64,000 nt of DNA from Bacteroidota bacterium. GTDB lineage: Bacteria; Bacteroidota; Ignavibacteria; Tepidaquicellales; Tepidaquicellaceae. The translations under genes and the position numbers were made by a program. The DNA lies in the NCBI GenBank assembly GCA_018266845.1, contig JAFDZO010000027.1, positions 1 to 64,000 on the forward strand. Reading direction: 5' to 3'. Below are positions 10,087 to 19,049 of the stretch, in pieces. Numbering within the stretch: position 1 is the first letter of the stretch; the number at the start of each line of letters is the position of its first letter. The notes beneath the pieces are model-generated. The model did not search any database and was not told the origin of the DNA. It saw only the letters and a list, made by a program, of their open reading frames with translations.

Positions 10087-10858
10087 ACTTTTTCCTGTAA
10101 TATTTTTTATTTTGACAGGTCTTTCATCTGTTTCATTTTATTCTTGCGGCTCAAGTTCCGTTACTAATGTTAATGATTATACTGTAAGCGAAGTTATTTC
10201 TGCAATCAACAGTAATTCCCGGAAACTAAATTCTCTTAAAGGTGAAGGTGTAATTTCAATTGACTCCCCTGAAATGAGCAATTCCGGTTCTTTTACTCTT
10301 AGCATAGTAAAGCCTGATAGTTTATATATTAAGCTCGAGGGTCCTTTCGGAGTAAGCATAGCTGCAATTCTGCTCACGAGGGATAAATTCACTTATTATA
10401 ATATTCAGGATAACAAGGTTATCATAGCTCCTTCAACAGCAGCAAATATAAAAGCGGTGATGAGATTAAAACTGAGTTTAGATGACTTCTTAGAAGGCTT
10501 TACTGCTTCATACAGCTTTGCCGATACAAGTTCGCAAAACTATTCGTTAAGCCCTAAAGGAGATAACTTACTTCTTGTGCAAAAAACTGCGGATGAAACG
10601 AAGTTTTTCACAATTCATCCAATGAAAAAATATGTGATTCAATACAAAGTAACCGATAGAGACGGGAAAGAAAAGATGATAGTTGAGTATGAGAACTATT
10701 CGGAAGAGAACGGGTATTATTTCCCAAACAAAATTAAAATTTCAAGAACTGCAAGCAGCGAATATGTTTTTCTTGATTACAGTTCAAAAGAACTGAACAA
10801 GGGATATTTAGGCTATAAAATTAAATACCCCAAGTCAGCTAAAGTTATCGAATGGTAG
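10070..10858 (+). CDS. DUF4292 outer-membrane lipoprotein
   Basis: This is a 262-residue lipoprotein with an N-terminal signal and a lipobox ending in Cys26 (FYSC-G). The body resembles the LolA/LolB-like DUF4292 family, seen in segments such as LKGEGVISIDSP and YIKLEGPFGV and in a C-terminal part rich in beta strands. It may bind or carry lipids or lipoproteins at the outer membrane; that is inference from fold family. The start overlaps the previous gene by 17 bases, and the stop abuts the stop of a convergent gene on the other strand. Confidence 0.75.
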   Translation: MSVKSKLFPVIFFILTGLSSVSFYSCGSSSVTNVNDYTVSEVISAINSNSRKLNSLKGEGVISIDSPEMSNSGSFTLSIVKPDSLYIKLEGPFGVSIAAILLTRDKFTYYNIQDNKVIIAPSTAANIKAVMRLKLSLDDFLEGFTASYSFADTSSQNYSLSPKGDNLLLVQKTADETKFFTIHPMKKYVIQYKVTDRDGKEKMIVEYENYSEENGYYFPNKIKISRTASSEYVFLDYSSKELNKGYLGYKIKYPKSAKVIEW

Positions 10859-11527
10859 TTACTTTCTTAAGACGGCTTCCATTACCCTTGTATCGCCGGC
10901 TTTTTTAATGACATCCATCGGGAAAACCCACGTAAGTTTTCTTCCGTTTTGAGATGAAGCGTTCGTTGAAATAACGTCATACGGAAATTCAATATTTACT
11001 GTAAATGTTTTTCCCTCGAACATTTTGGCAGAGAGTTCATCCATAGAATTGTTTGTGCTGTCTGAATTTTGATCGTCGCCGTTTTCATTAACAAGTTTGT
11101 AGTAGAATTTCATGTTACCGTTTTCTTCCCGAAGATAGATAAGTGAATCGCCGTTACCCGATAAGTTATTCATATCAAGGGCAAGAACCGATATCTTGCT
11201 GAAGTTATAGTTAACTGTAAGAGTTTTTGATGAATCGGCGTTTAATGCTGAGTTTACATTCATACCGGAAATATACTCCGAGTTTTTAAAACTGCTATTT
11301 ATCTGGGAGATAATTTCTGTATCATCATAAGGATTTGTTTTCTTAGTTGTATCCAGAGAAGCCAGCGCCTGCATCATTCTAAAAAACTGGCTTGATAGGT
11401 TAACCGTCATTGTTTCTTTACCGGTGCCGTTTTTATTAATAACAATGTTTCTTGTAATATCCACGCATGAGCTGAATAAGACTACAAAAGGAAGTAAAAA
11501 TAAAATTTGTTTGTAAATTTTCTTCAT
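10859..11527 (-). CDS. Putative lipoprotein of unknown function
   Basis: The protein has 222 residues with a lipobox whose Cys is residue 21 (LFSSC). The start of the mature part (TRNIVINKNGTGKETMTVNL) resembles the beta-hairpin opening of LppM/DUF3153-like lipoproteins, in which a strand with a G-x-G turn is common. The rest is polar, with conserved-looking WVFPMDVI near the end, and no transmembrane tail is seen. It is a lone minus-strand gene convergent with the DUF4292 gene, with zero bases between the two stops. Function is not recognised. Confidence 0.6.
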   Translation of the reverse strand: MKKIYKQILFLLPFVVLFSSCVDITRNIVINKNGTGKETMTVNLSSQFFRMMQALASLDTTKKTNPYDDTEIISQINSSFKNSEYISGMNVNSALNADSSKTLTVNYNFSKISVLALDMNNLSGNGDSLIYLREENGNMKFYYKLVNENGDDQNSDSTNNSMDELSAKMFEGKTFTVNIEFPYDVISTNASSQNGRKLTWVFPMDVIKKAGDTRVMEAVLRK

Positions 11528-11540
11528 ATTGATTTAGAGT

Positions 11541-12728
11541 TTGATAAAAATATCTACATATCGTCATAAATTATACTTAAAAATTTTTTTCTTGAGTTTT
11601 TCTTTTCTTGTATTCTGCGGATTGGTTGATTTCGATTTCCGAACCGATAAAACAAACCAATTAGAAATTTACAAGCAGGAACTTGCAAAGATTGAGAAAG
11701 ATATTCTTGACACTAAAAGCGCAATTGCATTAAACAGCGAACAGCTAAAAAATTATTCCTCACAGGTTTCAACAGTTGCTGATTTGTTAAAAAGAGTGCA
11801 GTCCGACACTTTGAAAGAAGAGCGCGCATTGATTTTAATGGATGAGCAGCTCAAAAAAGTAAATGAAAAACTTGCAAAGATAAAAGCTAAGTTCGGCGCA
11901 AGAATTATATGGCTCTATAAAAACGGTGAGAATTATGAAAGCGAGCTTCTATTTAGCTCGAAATCGTTAAACGATTTTTATGTGCGCCTTGCTTATCTGG
12001 AGAAAGCTACAAAACTGAGAAAGTCTGAATTTGAAAAAATAAGGAAAGAACAAAAAGTCCTTCAGGAAGCAAAAAAAATTCTTTCACTTTCTTATGTACA
12101 AAAAATGAAATATATAGAAGGGAAAGCAGAGGATAAACAGACATTACTTGAGAAAAAAATTCAGTACGAAAACAAAGTGAAGTCTTTGAAGTATAGAGTT
12201 GATGAGCTTGAGAGAAGAAAAGAATTTCTTAATAAAAACGTAAAGTCTCTTGAATCTCTTTTAGCTGATAATTCATTCTCTCATTATGTAACTCTTGACC
12301 AGACCGTAAACTACGATGGGCGGCCTGTTTCAGCATTAAAAGGAAAACTAATTTTGCCTGTATTAAGCACTTTCGTTACAAAAGATTTCGGATTGAACTT
12401 CGATGTAAATGACAGAATATATTCTTTCAATACAGGGATTGATGTTTCCATTGCAAAAGGCTCGGAGGTAAAAGCAATTGCAAACGGCACGGTCGAATCA
12501 GTTACTTTTGTTCCAATGTATGGTTTCGTGATTTTTATAAACCACGGTGAGGGATTTAAATCAGCATACGGAATAATCGAAAACATAAAAGTTAAGCAGG
12601 GTGATATTGTAAAAGCCGGAACTGTAATCGCAAATACTTCCGATAACGCAAGCGGACAAGGCTTTCATTTTGAATTATGGAGATGGAGCAGACCGCTTGA
12701 CCCGAAACAATGGATAAAAGTAAATTAG
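11541..12728 (+). CDS. EnvC-like coiled-coil protein with degenerate LytM (M23) domain
   Basis: The protein has 395 residues: a signal or anchor (about 8-28), a long coiled coil (about 40-250) and a C-terminal LytM/M23 fold (about 259-395). Active M23 enzymes use H-x-G-x-D, a central His and an H-x-H. Here the corresponding positions read NTGID (about 297), YGII (about 343) and GFHFEL (about 374). Only one Asp and one His of the zinc site remain. As with EnvC and NlpD, this predicts a non-catalytic activator of peptidoglycan amidases acting at division. The start is TTG, 13 bases from the divergent lipoprotein start. Confidence 0.82.
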   Translation: MIKISTYRHKLYLKIFFLSFSFLVFCGLVDFDFRTDKTNQLEIYKQELAKIEKDILDTKSAIALNSEQLKNYSSQVSTVADLLKRVQSDTLKEERALILMDEQLKKVNEKLAKIKAKFGARIIWLYKNGENYESELLFSSKSLNDFYVRLAYLEKATKLRKSEFEKIRKEQKVLQEAKKILSLSYVQKMKYIEGKAEDKQTLLEKKIQYENKVKSLKYRVDELERRKEFLNKNVKSLESLLADNSFSHYVTLDQTVNYDGRPVSALKGKLILPVLSTFVTKDFGLNFDVNDRIYSFNTGIDVSIAKGSEVKAIANGTVESVTFVPMYGFVIFINHGEGFKSAYGIIENIKVKQGDIVKAGTVIANTSDNASGQGFHFELWRWSRPLDPKQWIKVN

Positions 12729-12733
12729 AATAA

Positions 12734-13384
12734 GTGAAGATTGAGAATCAAAAATATGGTGTTTCGGTAATAGTAACAACTTACAACAGGAAAAAGTTTT
12801 TAAAAAGAGCTTTAGACTCTTTATTGAAACAGTCTTTTAAAAATTTTGAAGTAATAATAATTGACGATGGCAGCAAGGATGATTCTGAAAAAATTATTTT
12901 CAAGTATTTAAAAGATAATTCTAACTTCAGATACCTTAGGCATTCAAACAGAAAAAATCCGCTTTCAGTAAACTCAGGGATTTTGCTCGCGACCGGAAGA
13001 TATATCACATTGCTTGATTCAGATGATGAATACAAAAAAGACCATTTGAATATAAGAGTAGAGTTTATGAAAAAAAATCCGACCATTGATTTGATTCACT
13101 CCCCTGCAAAGCTTATCGGCAAAGAAAAAGATATGTATCTTCCTGACGCTAGAAATAAAAATAAATTAATTCATATTAACGATTGTATAATCGGCGCAAC
13201 ATTATTCGGTAAGCGTGAGGTTTTCACAAAGCTGAAAGGCTTTAAAGACAAGTACTCAGCTGATTCAGATTTTTATGACAGGGCAATTAAGAAAGGTTAT
13301 ATGACTGCTAAGCTTGAAATACCTTCTTACGTATATTACAGAAATTTACCTGATAGTGTTACTAATAAATTAAAAAAGAAATGA
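12734..13384 (+). CDS. Family 2 glycosyltransferase
   Basis: The 216-residue protein is a GT-A fold transferase with VSVIVTTYNR near the N-terminus, the nucleotide-binding VIIIDDGSKDDS (about 40) and the metal-binding LDSDDEY (about 94-100). It is short for GT2 and has no membrane segment, so it is a soluble catalytic domain, probably adding a sugar to LPS or another envelope glycan. The start is GTG, six bases after the EnvC-like stop, and the end overlaps ribD in an ATGA junction, so the gene is co-transcribed with riboflavin genes. Confidence 0.85.
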   Translation: MKIENQKYGVSVIVTTYNRKKFLKRALDSLLKQSFKNFEVIIIDDGSKDDSEKIIFKYLKDNSNFRYLRHSNRKNPLSVNSGILLATGRYITLLDSDDEYKKDHLNIRVEFMKKNPTIDLIHSPAKLIGKEKDMYLPDARNKNKLIHINDCIIGATLFGKREVFTKLKGFKDKYSADSDFYDRAIKKGYMTAKLEIPSYVYYRNLPDSVTNKLKKK

Positions 13385-14445
13385 CAACGGATGAAAAAAT
13401 AATGCAGGGATGTATTGCTCTTGCTAAAAAAGGAGCAGGCTATGTTTCGCCAAACCCATTGGTAGGATGTATAATAATCAACAATGGAGAAATTATAGGC
13501 GAAGGTTATCACGAAAAATATGGAGAGCCGCACGCAGAAGCAAATGCTATAGAAGATGCAAAGAAAAAAGGACACTCATTAGTTGGGGCAAAGTTATATG
13601 TTAATTTAGAGCCTTGTTCTCATTTCGGTAAAAGACCTCCATGCGCCGATTTAATTGTAAGTGAAAAAATTGGAGAGGTTTTTATCGGTATGCAGGACCC
13701 TTATAAAGAAGTGAACGGCAAAGGGATTGAAAAACTTGAACAGGCGGGAATAAAAGTTACATCAGGAATTTTAGAAAAGGAATGCCGGGAACTAAACAAG
13801 TTTTTCATTACATACGTTACTGAAGAAAGACCTTATGTAACATTAAAAATAGCGCAAAGCATAGACGGAGCGATAGCTCTTAACAATGGCAAGTCGAAAT
13901 ATATTACAAATAAAACTTCACGCGAATTTGTTCATAGAATGAGAAGTGAATATGATGCCGTTCTCATAGGGAAAAATACTGCAAAAATGGATAATCCCGA
14001 TTTAAATGTAAGAGAAGTTGAAGGAAGAAATCCATTGAGAATAGTGATTGATAAAAATCTGAAGCTACCGAAAGACCTGAAAATATTTTGCGATAATGAC
14101 AAAGATAAAACTTATGTTATCACAAATGATAAAGAAGGAGAAAATTTAATTCGCATTAAAAACAAAATTTCTTCTAAAAAAATTTTGAAAAAACTGTATG
14201 AGATGAAAATCAACAGTATTATAGTAGAAGGAGGCGCGCATTTATTTTCACAATTTCTTGAAGATGAACTTTTCGATGATGTTTATTTTTTTATTGCTCC
14301 GAAAATTATAGGAACCGGATTAAGTCCTTTCAATAATTTCAAAATTAAATCATTAGACAAAGTAAAGAACTTAAAATTTGAATATCAAAAAAATTTAGAT
14401 AACGATATTTTGCTATACTATAAAAATTTATGTTCACAGGAATAA
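13381..14445 (+). CDS. ribD: Bifunctional riboflavin biosynthesis deaminase/reductase
   Basis: RibD deaminates and then reduces the pyrimidine intermediate made from GTP. The N-terminal cytidine-deaminase-like domain has the zinc site PHAEANA (His about 51) and EPCSHFGKRPPC (two Cys). The C-terminal reductase domain (about 150-354) includes TLKIAQSIDGAIA and the VEGGAHL motif. The 354 residues are full length. It overlaps the glycosyltransferase by four bases and ribE by 16. No FMN riboswitch fold is visible upstream, as expected for a gene inside an operon. Confidence 0.95.
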   Translation: MTTDEKIMQGCIALAKKGAGYVSPNPLVGCIIINNGEIIGEGYHEKYGEPHAEANAIEDAKKKGHSLVGAKLYVNLEPCSHFGKRPPCADLIVSEKIGEVFIGMQDPYKEVNGKGIEKLEQAGIKVTSGILEKECRELNKFFITYVTEERPYVTLKIAQSIDGAIALNNGKSKYITNKTSREFVHRMRSEYDAVLIGKNTAKMDNPDLNVREVEGRNPLRIVIDKNLKLPKDLKIFCDNDKDKTYVITNDKEGENLIRIKNKISSKKILKKLYEMKINSIIVEGGAHLFSQFLEDELFDDVYFFIAPKIIGTGLSPFNNFKIKSLDKVKNLKFEYQKNLDNDILLYYKNLCSQE

Positions 14446-15035
14446 TAGAAGGAATGGGAAAAATCGAATCTGTAAATGACAGAGGAGATTCCAAAAAATT
14501 TTCAGTAAACGTAGAAGAAAATTTTCTAATAGATGTACGTATTGGCGATAGTGTCTCCGTTAACGGAGCGTGCATGACGGTTGAAGAATACGGCAAAACG
14601 AATTTTAGCTTCACCGCAATAAAAGAATCACTCAGCAAAACTAATCTCGGTAGTTTGTCTGCCGGCTCTTATATAAATCTTGAAAAGAGCATGAGAATGA
14701 ATGCAAAAATTGACGGGCATATTGTTTCGGGACATGTTGATGCTGTGGGTTTAGTGGATAAAATTATTGAGAACGAAGACAGCTGGGAATTCTTTATAAA
14801 ATTTTCAAATAGATTTTCTGACAATATAATATATAAAGGCTCGATTGCTATAAATGGAGTGAGCTTAACTATTGCAGAAATTGTAAAGGAAGGCAATAAA
14901 AATACAACAATAAGAATTTCAATCATACCGCACACTTTTAATCACACAAATTTTAAATTTCTGAGAGAAGGCGATATTATAAATATCGAATTCGACTTAC
15001 TCGGAAAATACGTTAAAAGAATTTTAAGAAAATAA
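14430..15035 (+). CDS. ribE: Riboflavin synthase alpha subunit
   Basis: The enzyme dismutates two 6,7-dimethyl-8-ribityllumazine molecules into riboflavin. The 201-residue protein has the classic start MFTGIIEGMGKI and two lumazine-binding barrels. The first carries SVNGACMTV and the second DGHIVSGHVDAVG with SIAINGVSLTIAE. It overlaps ribD by 16 bases, implying coupled translation. No ribH or ribBA is seen in the window, so the pathway is completed elsewhere. Confidence 0.95.
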   Translation: MFTGIIEGMGKIESVNDRGDSKKFSVNVEENFLIDVRIGDSVSVNGACMTVEEYGKTNFSFTAIKESLSKTNLGSLSAGSYINLEKSMRMNAKIDGHIVSGHVDAVGLVDKIIENEDSWEFFIKFSNRFSDNIIYKGSIAINGVSLTIAEIVKEGNKNTTIRISIIPHTFNHTNFKFLREGDIINIEFDLLGKYVKRILRK

Positions 15036-15036
15036 G

Positions 15037-15318
15037 ATGTCATTTGCTTCCGAAAAGTCAATGTTTGAAATCTACAGAGAGAAAGGTTTCAACAGAAAGT
15101 TCAAACTAATAATTTATACTGAACTGAATGAGCACAACAAAGAGACGGAAATTAACCGCGCGTTAGATGGCGATACTGTGTTTGACGGTTTTTTGAAAGA
15201 CAGCAGAAAAGAGGAAGCAAAAAAAATATTGAAAGGAATTATTGATGAAATGAATACAACTGAAAACGCTATTAGTGAAGACACGATTAGAGAAAAACTT
15301 TCCGAATATCTCGCCTAA
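15037..15318 (+). CDS. Small protein of unknown function
   Basis: This is a 93-residue, highly charged, mostly helical protein with no signal or membrane segment. It begins with ATG one base after the ribE stop, so it is the last gene of the plus-strand operon. It ends by overlapping the stop of the convergent heptosyltransferase gene by four bases. I do not recognise a family. The clean spacing and the absence of an alternative frame support it as real. Confidence 0.6.
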   Translation: MSFASEKSMFEIYREKGFNRKFKLIIYTELNEHNKETEINRALDGDTVFDGFLKDSRKEEAKKILKGIIDEMNTTENAISEDTIREKLSEYLA

Positions 15319-16319
15319 GTTTTTTGCACAACTATCTCACAAATTTTTTCTTCTGAAATACTTCTCATACAATCAAATGTTCCTATAGGGCATTTATCTC
15401 CTCCGTGAATTGAACACGGTCTGCATTTCAACCCCTCTGTTTCAATTATTATGTCGTTTTCTCCATAGGGAAAAAACCCGAATTGCGGTATCGTCGCTCC
15501 CCATAAAGAAACAACCTTTGTACCAACTGAATTTGCAAGATGTAACGGGGCGGAGTCATTTGTAATTAACAATCTGCATCGTCTGATTAATTCTGCCGAT
15601 TCGAGAACGTTCAGTTTTCCCGCAGTATTTATTACATTTTCATTCTGTGAATATGAAATCAAAAAATCTCCAAGCTCCCTATCGCTCTCTCCGCCGATTA
15701 GAAAAACTTTTTCATTCGTTTGCTTCAACAATTCCAAAAGTCTTCCGAATTTTTCTTTAGGATACCTTTTCGTAAACCATACTGAACCGGGCGCTAGTGC
15801 AATCGCACTATTCGAAATACTATATTCATTAAATAAATTATCCGCAACTTTTCTTTCTTCATCTCCAATGAAAAGTTCAGGTTTGATAATTTCTTTTTCA
15901 TCTATTCCTAAAGGATTTAGCAGTGAAATATTTCTCTGAATTTCATGAATTCCTGTTTCATATTTCACTTTATTGGTATAAAGAAAAATCAGTGAAGATT
16001 TATTGAATGTTATTCTTTGTTTTGCCTTTGTTGAAAATGCCAGCAGGGCTGAACGCGCAGAGCGATGCGGAGAGATTACTACATCATAATTTCCTTTTAT
16101 CTCATTCTTAATTCTTCCGAATGTATCTTCCCCCCTTTTATCATAAACAATCAGTTTATTGATTAACGGATTATGCTTGAACAAATCCTTTACTGAAGGA
16201 ATGCAAAGAAAATCTATATGGGAATCCGGCAAATGTTTTTTTAACACTTGTACGAGAGGAAGCGTAAGTATTACATCACCAAGAAAAGCCGTCTGTATTA
16301 TTAAAATTCTTTTATTCAT
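15315..16319 (-). CDS. LPS heptosyltransferase II-like GT9 glycosyltransferase
   Basis: The 334-residue GT-B enzyme belongs to the WaaF/RfaF group, which transfers ADP-heptose to the LPS inner core. It starts with LIIQTAFLGDVILTLPLV, the usual GT9 N-terminal loop, and has the donor-site NDSAPLHLANSVGTKVVSLWG-type motif around residue 252. A Cys-rich tail segment (CRPCSIHGGDKCPIG) is common in this family. It is the last gene of the dxs-miaB-lpxL operon and shares one base with the upstream acyltransferase gene. Confidence 0.88.
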   Translation of the reverse strand: MNKRILIIQTAFLGDVILTLPLVQVLKKHLPDSHIDFLCIPSVKDLFKHNPLINKLIVYDKRGEDTFGRIKNEIKGNYDVVISPHRSARSALLAFSTKAKQRITFNKSSLIFLYTNKVKYETGIHEIQRNISLLNPLGIDEKEIIKPELFIGDEERKVADNLFNEYSISNSAIALAPGSVWFTKRYPKEKFGRLLELLKQTNEKVFLIGGESDRELGDFLISYSQNENVINTAGKLNVLESAELIRRCRLLITNDSAPLHLANSVGTKVVSLWGATIPQFGFFPYGENDIIIETEGLKCRPCSIHGGDKCPIGTFDCMRSISEEKICEIVVQKT

Positions 16320-17182
16320 CAGAACCTCGCATCTTTAAATCGTTTGTGAAACCACAGCCACTGCCCCGGATATTTTCTTATAACTTCTTCAAGCTTTTTA
16401 TTTACAAGCTGAACAAGCGCGTTTACATCGGAATCTTTCTTCCCGTCATAAGCGACAGTATTTATTCTCTCTACAAATATTTCATAGTTGAAATTTTTTC
16501 TTATGCCGTACGCAAGTACAAGTTCGCAGCTTGTTCTTAAAGCAATTTTTACTGCGCCGGGAAACGCAGGCACTTCTATTCCAAATAGTTTTATGTATTC
16601 TGCATATTGACTATGCGCCGCCTGATCAATAAGAAAACTAACAATCTCCCCTTCCTTTATTTTTGTAAACGCTTCTTTAATACCAAGACCTAAATTTATT
16701 ATTGTGTTGCCCGATGATTTTCTCAAACTCATAATATAATTGTTTGCACCACTGCTTGCCTGTTCTTTTGCAACTATGTTAAGATTATAATTTGCAAAAT
16801 ACGGAAAAGCGTAAGCGAATAATTCCCAGTTGGAAAAATGAGCGCTCATTAAGATGAGTCCTTGATTTTTATTCAAACCTTCTTCAAATATTTCAGCGTT
16901 ATCAACTTTTATGATTTTATCCGTAGCTATTTTATCAATTTTAGGAAGGTAAAACAACTCGAAGATATTTATACCAAGATTTATATAGCATTCTTTCAGA
17001 ACCGATTTTTTCCATACATTATCTTTTTCAGGGAAGCATAATTTAAGATTATACAAAGCAACTTTCTTCCTTATAGGAAATACATAAAAAAGAAAAAGTC
17101 CAAAGGTATAACCTAACCTTTGGACTATCCTTAACGGAAATAATCTTACGAAAAACCCGAATAGATTTATTAAAGCTGTCAA
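16319..17182 (-). CDS. Lipid A biosynthesis acyltransferase (LpxL/HtrB family)
   Basis: The protein has 287 residues with an N-terminal hydrophobic anchor. The acyltransferase H-x4-E motif is HFSNWE (about 115-120), and the C-terminus QWLWFHKRFKDARF is the usual LpxL/LpxM ending. Family members add secondary acyl chains to Kdo-lipid A at the inner membrane. Together with lpxB and lpxK nearby this supports hexa- or penta-acylated lipid A. It overlaps miaB by four bases upstream and the heptosyltransferase by one base downstream. Confidence 0.9.
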   Translation of the reverse strand: MTALINLFGFFVRLFPLRIVQRLGYTFGLFLFYVFPIRKKVALYNLKLCFPEKDNVWKKSVLKECYINLGINIFELFYLPKIDKIATDKIIKVDNAEIFEEGLNKNQGLILMSAHFSNWELFAYAFPYFANYNLNIVAKEQASSGANNYIMSLRKSSGNTIINLGLGIKEAFTKIKEGEIVSFLIDQAAHSQYAEYIKLFGIEVPAFPGAVKIALRTSCELVLAYGIRKNFNYEIFVERINTVAYDGKKDSDVNALVQLVNKKLEEVIRKYPGQWLWFHKRFKDARF

Positions 17183-18600
17183 TTTAAAATATGCTCACTG
17201 AATAATGTAGCTGAGTTTGCTTTTACAATTTTTACTTTCACTTTATCGCCGATTTTACACTCATGCTTTTTAATAAGCTCGCCGTTTTCATTTACGAATG
17301 TAACTTCTTTGGGAAGTATTACTGATTTATTACAATCAGTTCTTCCCATAAATTGTTCATCAGATTTTTTGCTGACGCTTTCAATCAATACTTCCATCTC
17401 TTTTCCTATCAAAGCGCGGTGTATCTCGGACGAAATTTCCCTCTGTACATAAATAAGCTCGTCCATTCTTTCTTTCTTAACTTCATCGCTTAATCTGTCC
17501 GGCATTCTGTACGCCTTTGTATTTTCTCTCGGCGAATAAATAAAAGTATATGCGCCGTCATATCTTACTTGTTTTATAAGGTCAACAGTCATCTTATGCT
17601 CTTCCTCAGTTTCAGAGGGGAAGCATGAGATAATATCCGTTGAAAGCCCAATCCCCGGCATTAAATCTTTCGCCTTCTGCATTACCTTCATATAATGCTC
17701 AACCGAATACAACCTGTTCATTAATTTTAGAATTCTATCCGAACCTGACTGCACCGGCAAATGAAGATAGTTGCAAATGTTATCGTACTCTGCCATTGTT
17801 TCAAGAAGCTTTGTATCGCAGTCATACGGATGAGAAGTTGAGTACCTTATACGAACATCGGGTACTGCCTTTGCAACCATTTTCAGCAAGTCAGGGAAAT
17901 CTGTATTTTCATAGTCGTATGAATTCACATTTTGCCCAAGTAAAGTTATATCCCTTACTCCGCTATCACGAAGCATCTTTGCCTCATCAACAATATTTTT
18001 GAAATTCCTGCTGCGTTCTCTACCGCGTGTAAACGGCACTACGCAGAACGTGCAAAACTTATCACATCCTCTTATAATCGTAAGCCAGGCACTGATTCCT
18101 TCTTTTCTCACAGGTACAATGTCATCATAAGTTTCCACTTTGGAAAGTTTCACTGCAATTCCTTTTTCGCCTGATTCCATGGCGCTTTCAATTAGATGCG
18201 GAACTTTTCTGTACTCATCGGGTCCCACAATCAAATCAACCATCTTTCTCTTTTCAAGTAAATCACTTCTAAGTCTTTCAGCCATGCAGCCTAAAATGCC
18301 TATAATAAGATTAGGATTTGTCTTCTTAAATTTTTTTAAGTCATCAAGTCTTTTATAAACTCTCTGCTCGGCATTATCGCGAATTGCGCAGGTGTTTACT
18401 AATATCACGTCTGAATCATTTATTTCAGAAGTTTCATTATAACCGAATTGGCTAAGCACAGAAAGCACGATTTCCGTATCGGAAAAGTTCATCTGGCAAC
18501 CGTAAGTTTCTATGTAAACCTTCTTATCGTTTGAAGGCTTATTAAAATTCAAATTCTGCTCGGCGGGATTGTTTATAATCAGCTTATTTAGTTCAATCAT
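17179..18600 (-). CDS. miaB: tRNA-2-methylthio-N6-dimethylallyladenosine synthase
   Basis: MiaB is a radical-SAM methylthiotransferase modifying A37 of tRNAs. The 473 residues comprise the N-terminal domain with cluster cysteines in ETYGCQM (about 35), NTCAIRD (about 71) and LGCMAE (about 105), the radical-SAM CDKFCTFC motif (about 179), and a C-terminal TRAM domain (about 400-470). The PFTRGRERSR segment after the SAM motif is characteristic of MiaB. It overlaps genes at both ends by four bases, so it is embedded in an operon with dxs, whose pathway supplies the dimethylallyl group needed for the substrate tRNA. Confidence 0.96.
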   Translation of the reverse strand: MIELNKLIINNPAEQNLNFNKPSNDKKVYIETYGCQMNFSDTEIVLSVLSQFGYNETSEINDSDVILVNTCAIRDNAEQRVYKRLDDLKKFKKTNPNLIIGILGCMAERLRSDLLEKRKMVDLIVGPDEYRKVPHLIESAMESGEKGIAVKLSKVETYDDIVPVRKEGISAWLTIIRGCDKFCTFCVVPFTRGRERSRNFKNIVDEAKMLRDSGVRDITLLGQNVNSYDYENTDFPDLLKMVAKAVPDVRIRYSTSHPYDCDTKLLETMAEYDNICNYLHLPVQSGSDRILKLMNRLYSVEHYMKVMQKAKDLMPGIGLSTDIISCFPSETEEEHKMTVDLIKQVRYDGAYTFIYSPRENTKAYRMPDRLSDEVKKERMDELIYVQREISSEIHRALIGKEMEVLIESVSKKSDEQFMGRTDCNKSVILPKEVTFVNENGELIKKHECKIGDKVKVKIVKANSATLFSEHILN

Positions 18601-19049
18601 TTTGTGTATATTTTCAGGTCTCTTAGTTTAATGTGAAAAATATCTCCCGTGCAAACAGAAGAACGCAGCGCCATCCTTAAATAAAAATACTGCTTTGTCT
18701 GCGGAGCGTCAACTTCAACCGAACTCATATTTGAAATTGCTTCAGTCCCTTCCAGCGACACAATATTCACTGCAGTATCTGCGGCACTGATATAAAAAAA
18801 TTTCAAAAAAGAAATATCGGCATCAGTATGAGCGTTGTAGCCCATCCTAATCTTTGATACTCCTCTGAAATCAATCGAATCAAGCGGAACAACTCTCGTA
18901 ATAACTGTACTGCAATCTCCAACTATGCTGTCTAATAATCCTGTTCTTTCGTATCTCAATCCATATGACTGTTCATTTGTTACAAGATTATCTTTACACC
19001 CGGTAATCAAAACCAAAAGCAGTACGCAATATGAAATGTATTTATACAA
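18597..19049 (-). CDS. Small putative lipoprotein
   Basis: The 150-residue protein has a signal sequence and lipobox Cys18 (LITGC). The mature part is polar and probably beta-rich, with no motif I recognise. It sits between dxs and miaB and overlaps dxs by eight bases and miaB by four, so it is translated from the same message. Its position gives no functional hint beyond the envelope theme of the operon. Confidence 0.6.
   Translation of the reverse strand: MYKYISYCVLLLVLITGCKDNLVTNEQSYGLRYERTGLLDSIVGDCSTVITRVVPLDSIDFRGVSKIRMGYNAHTDADISFLKFFYISAADTAVNIVSLEGTEAISNMSSVEVDAPQTKQYFYLRMALRSSVCTGDIFHIKLRDLKIYTK

Noticed and set aside
13200-13381. FMN riboswitch upstream of ribD
   Set aside because: The region is coding sequence of the glycosyltransferase with a four-base overlap into ribD, and no RFN-element consensus was seen.
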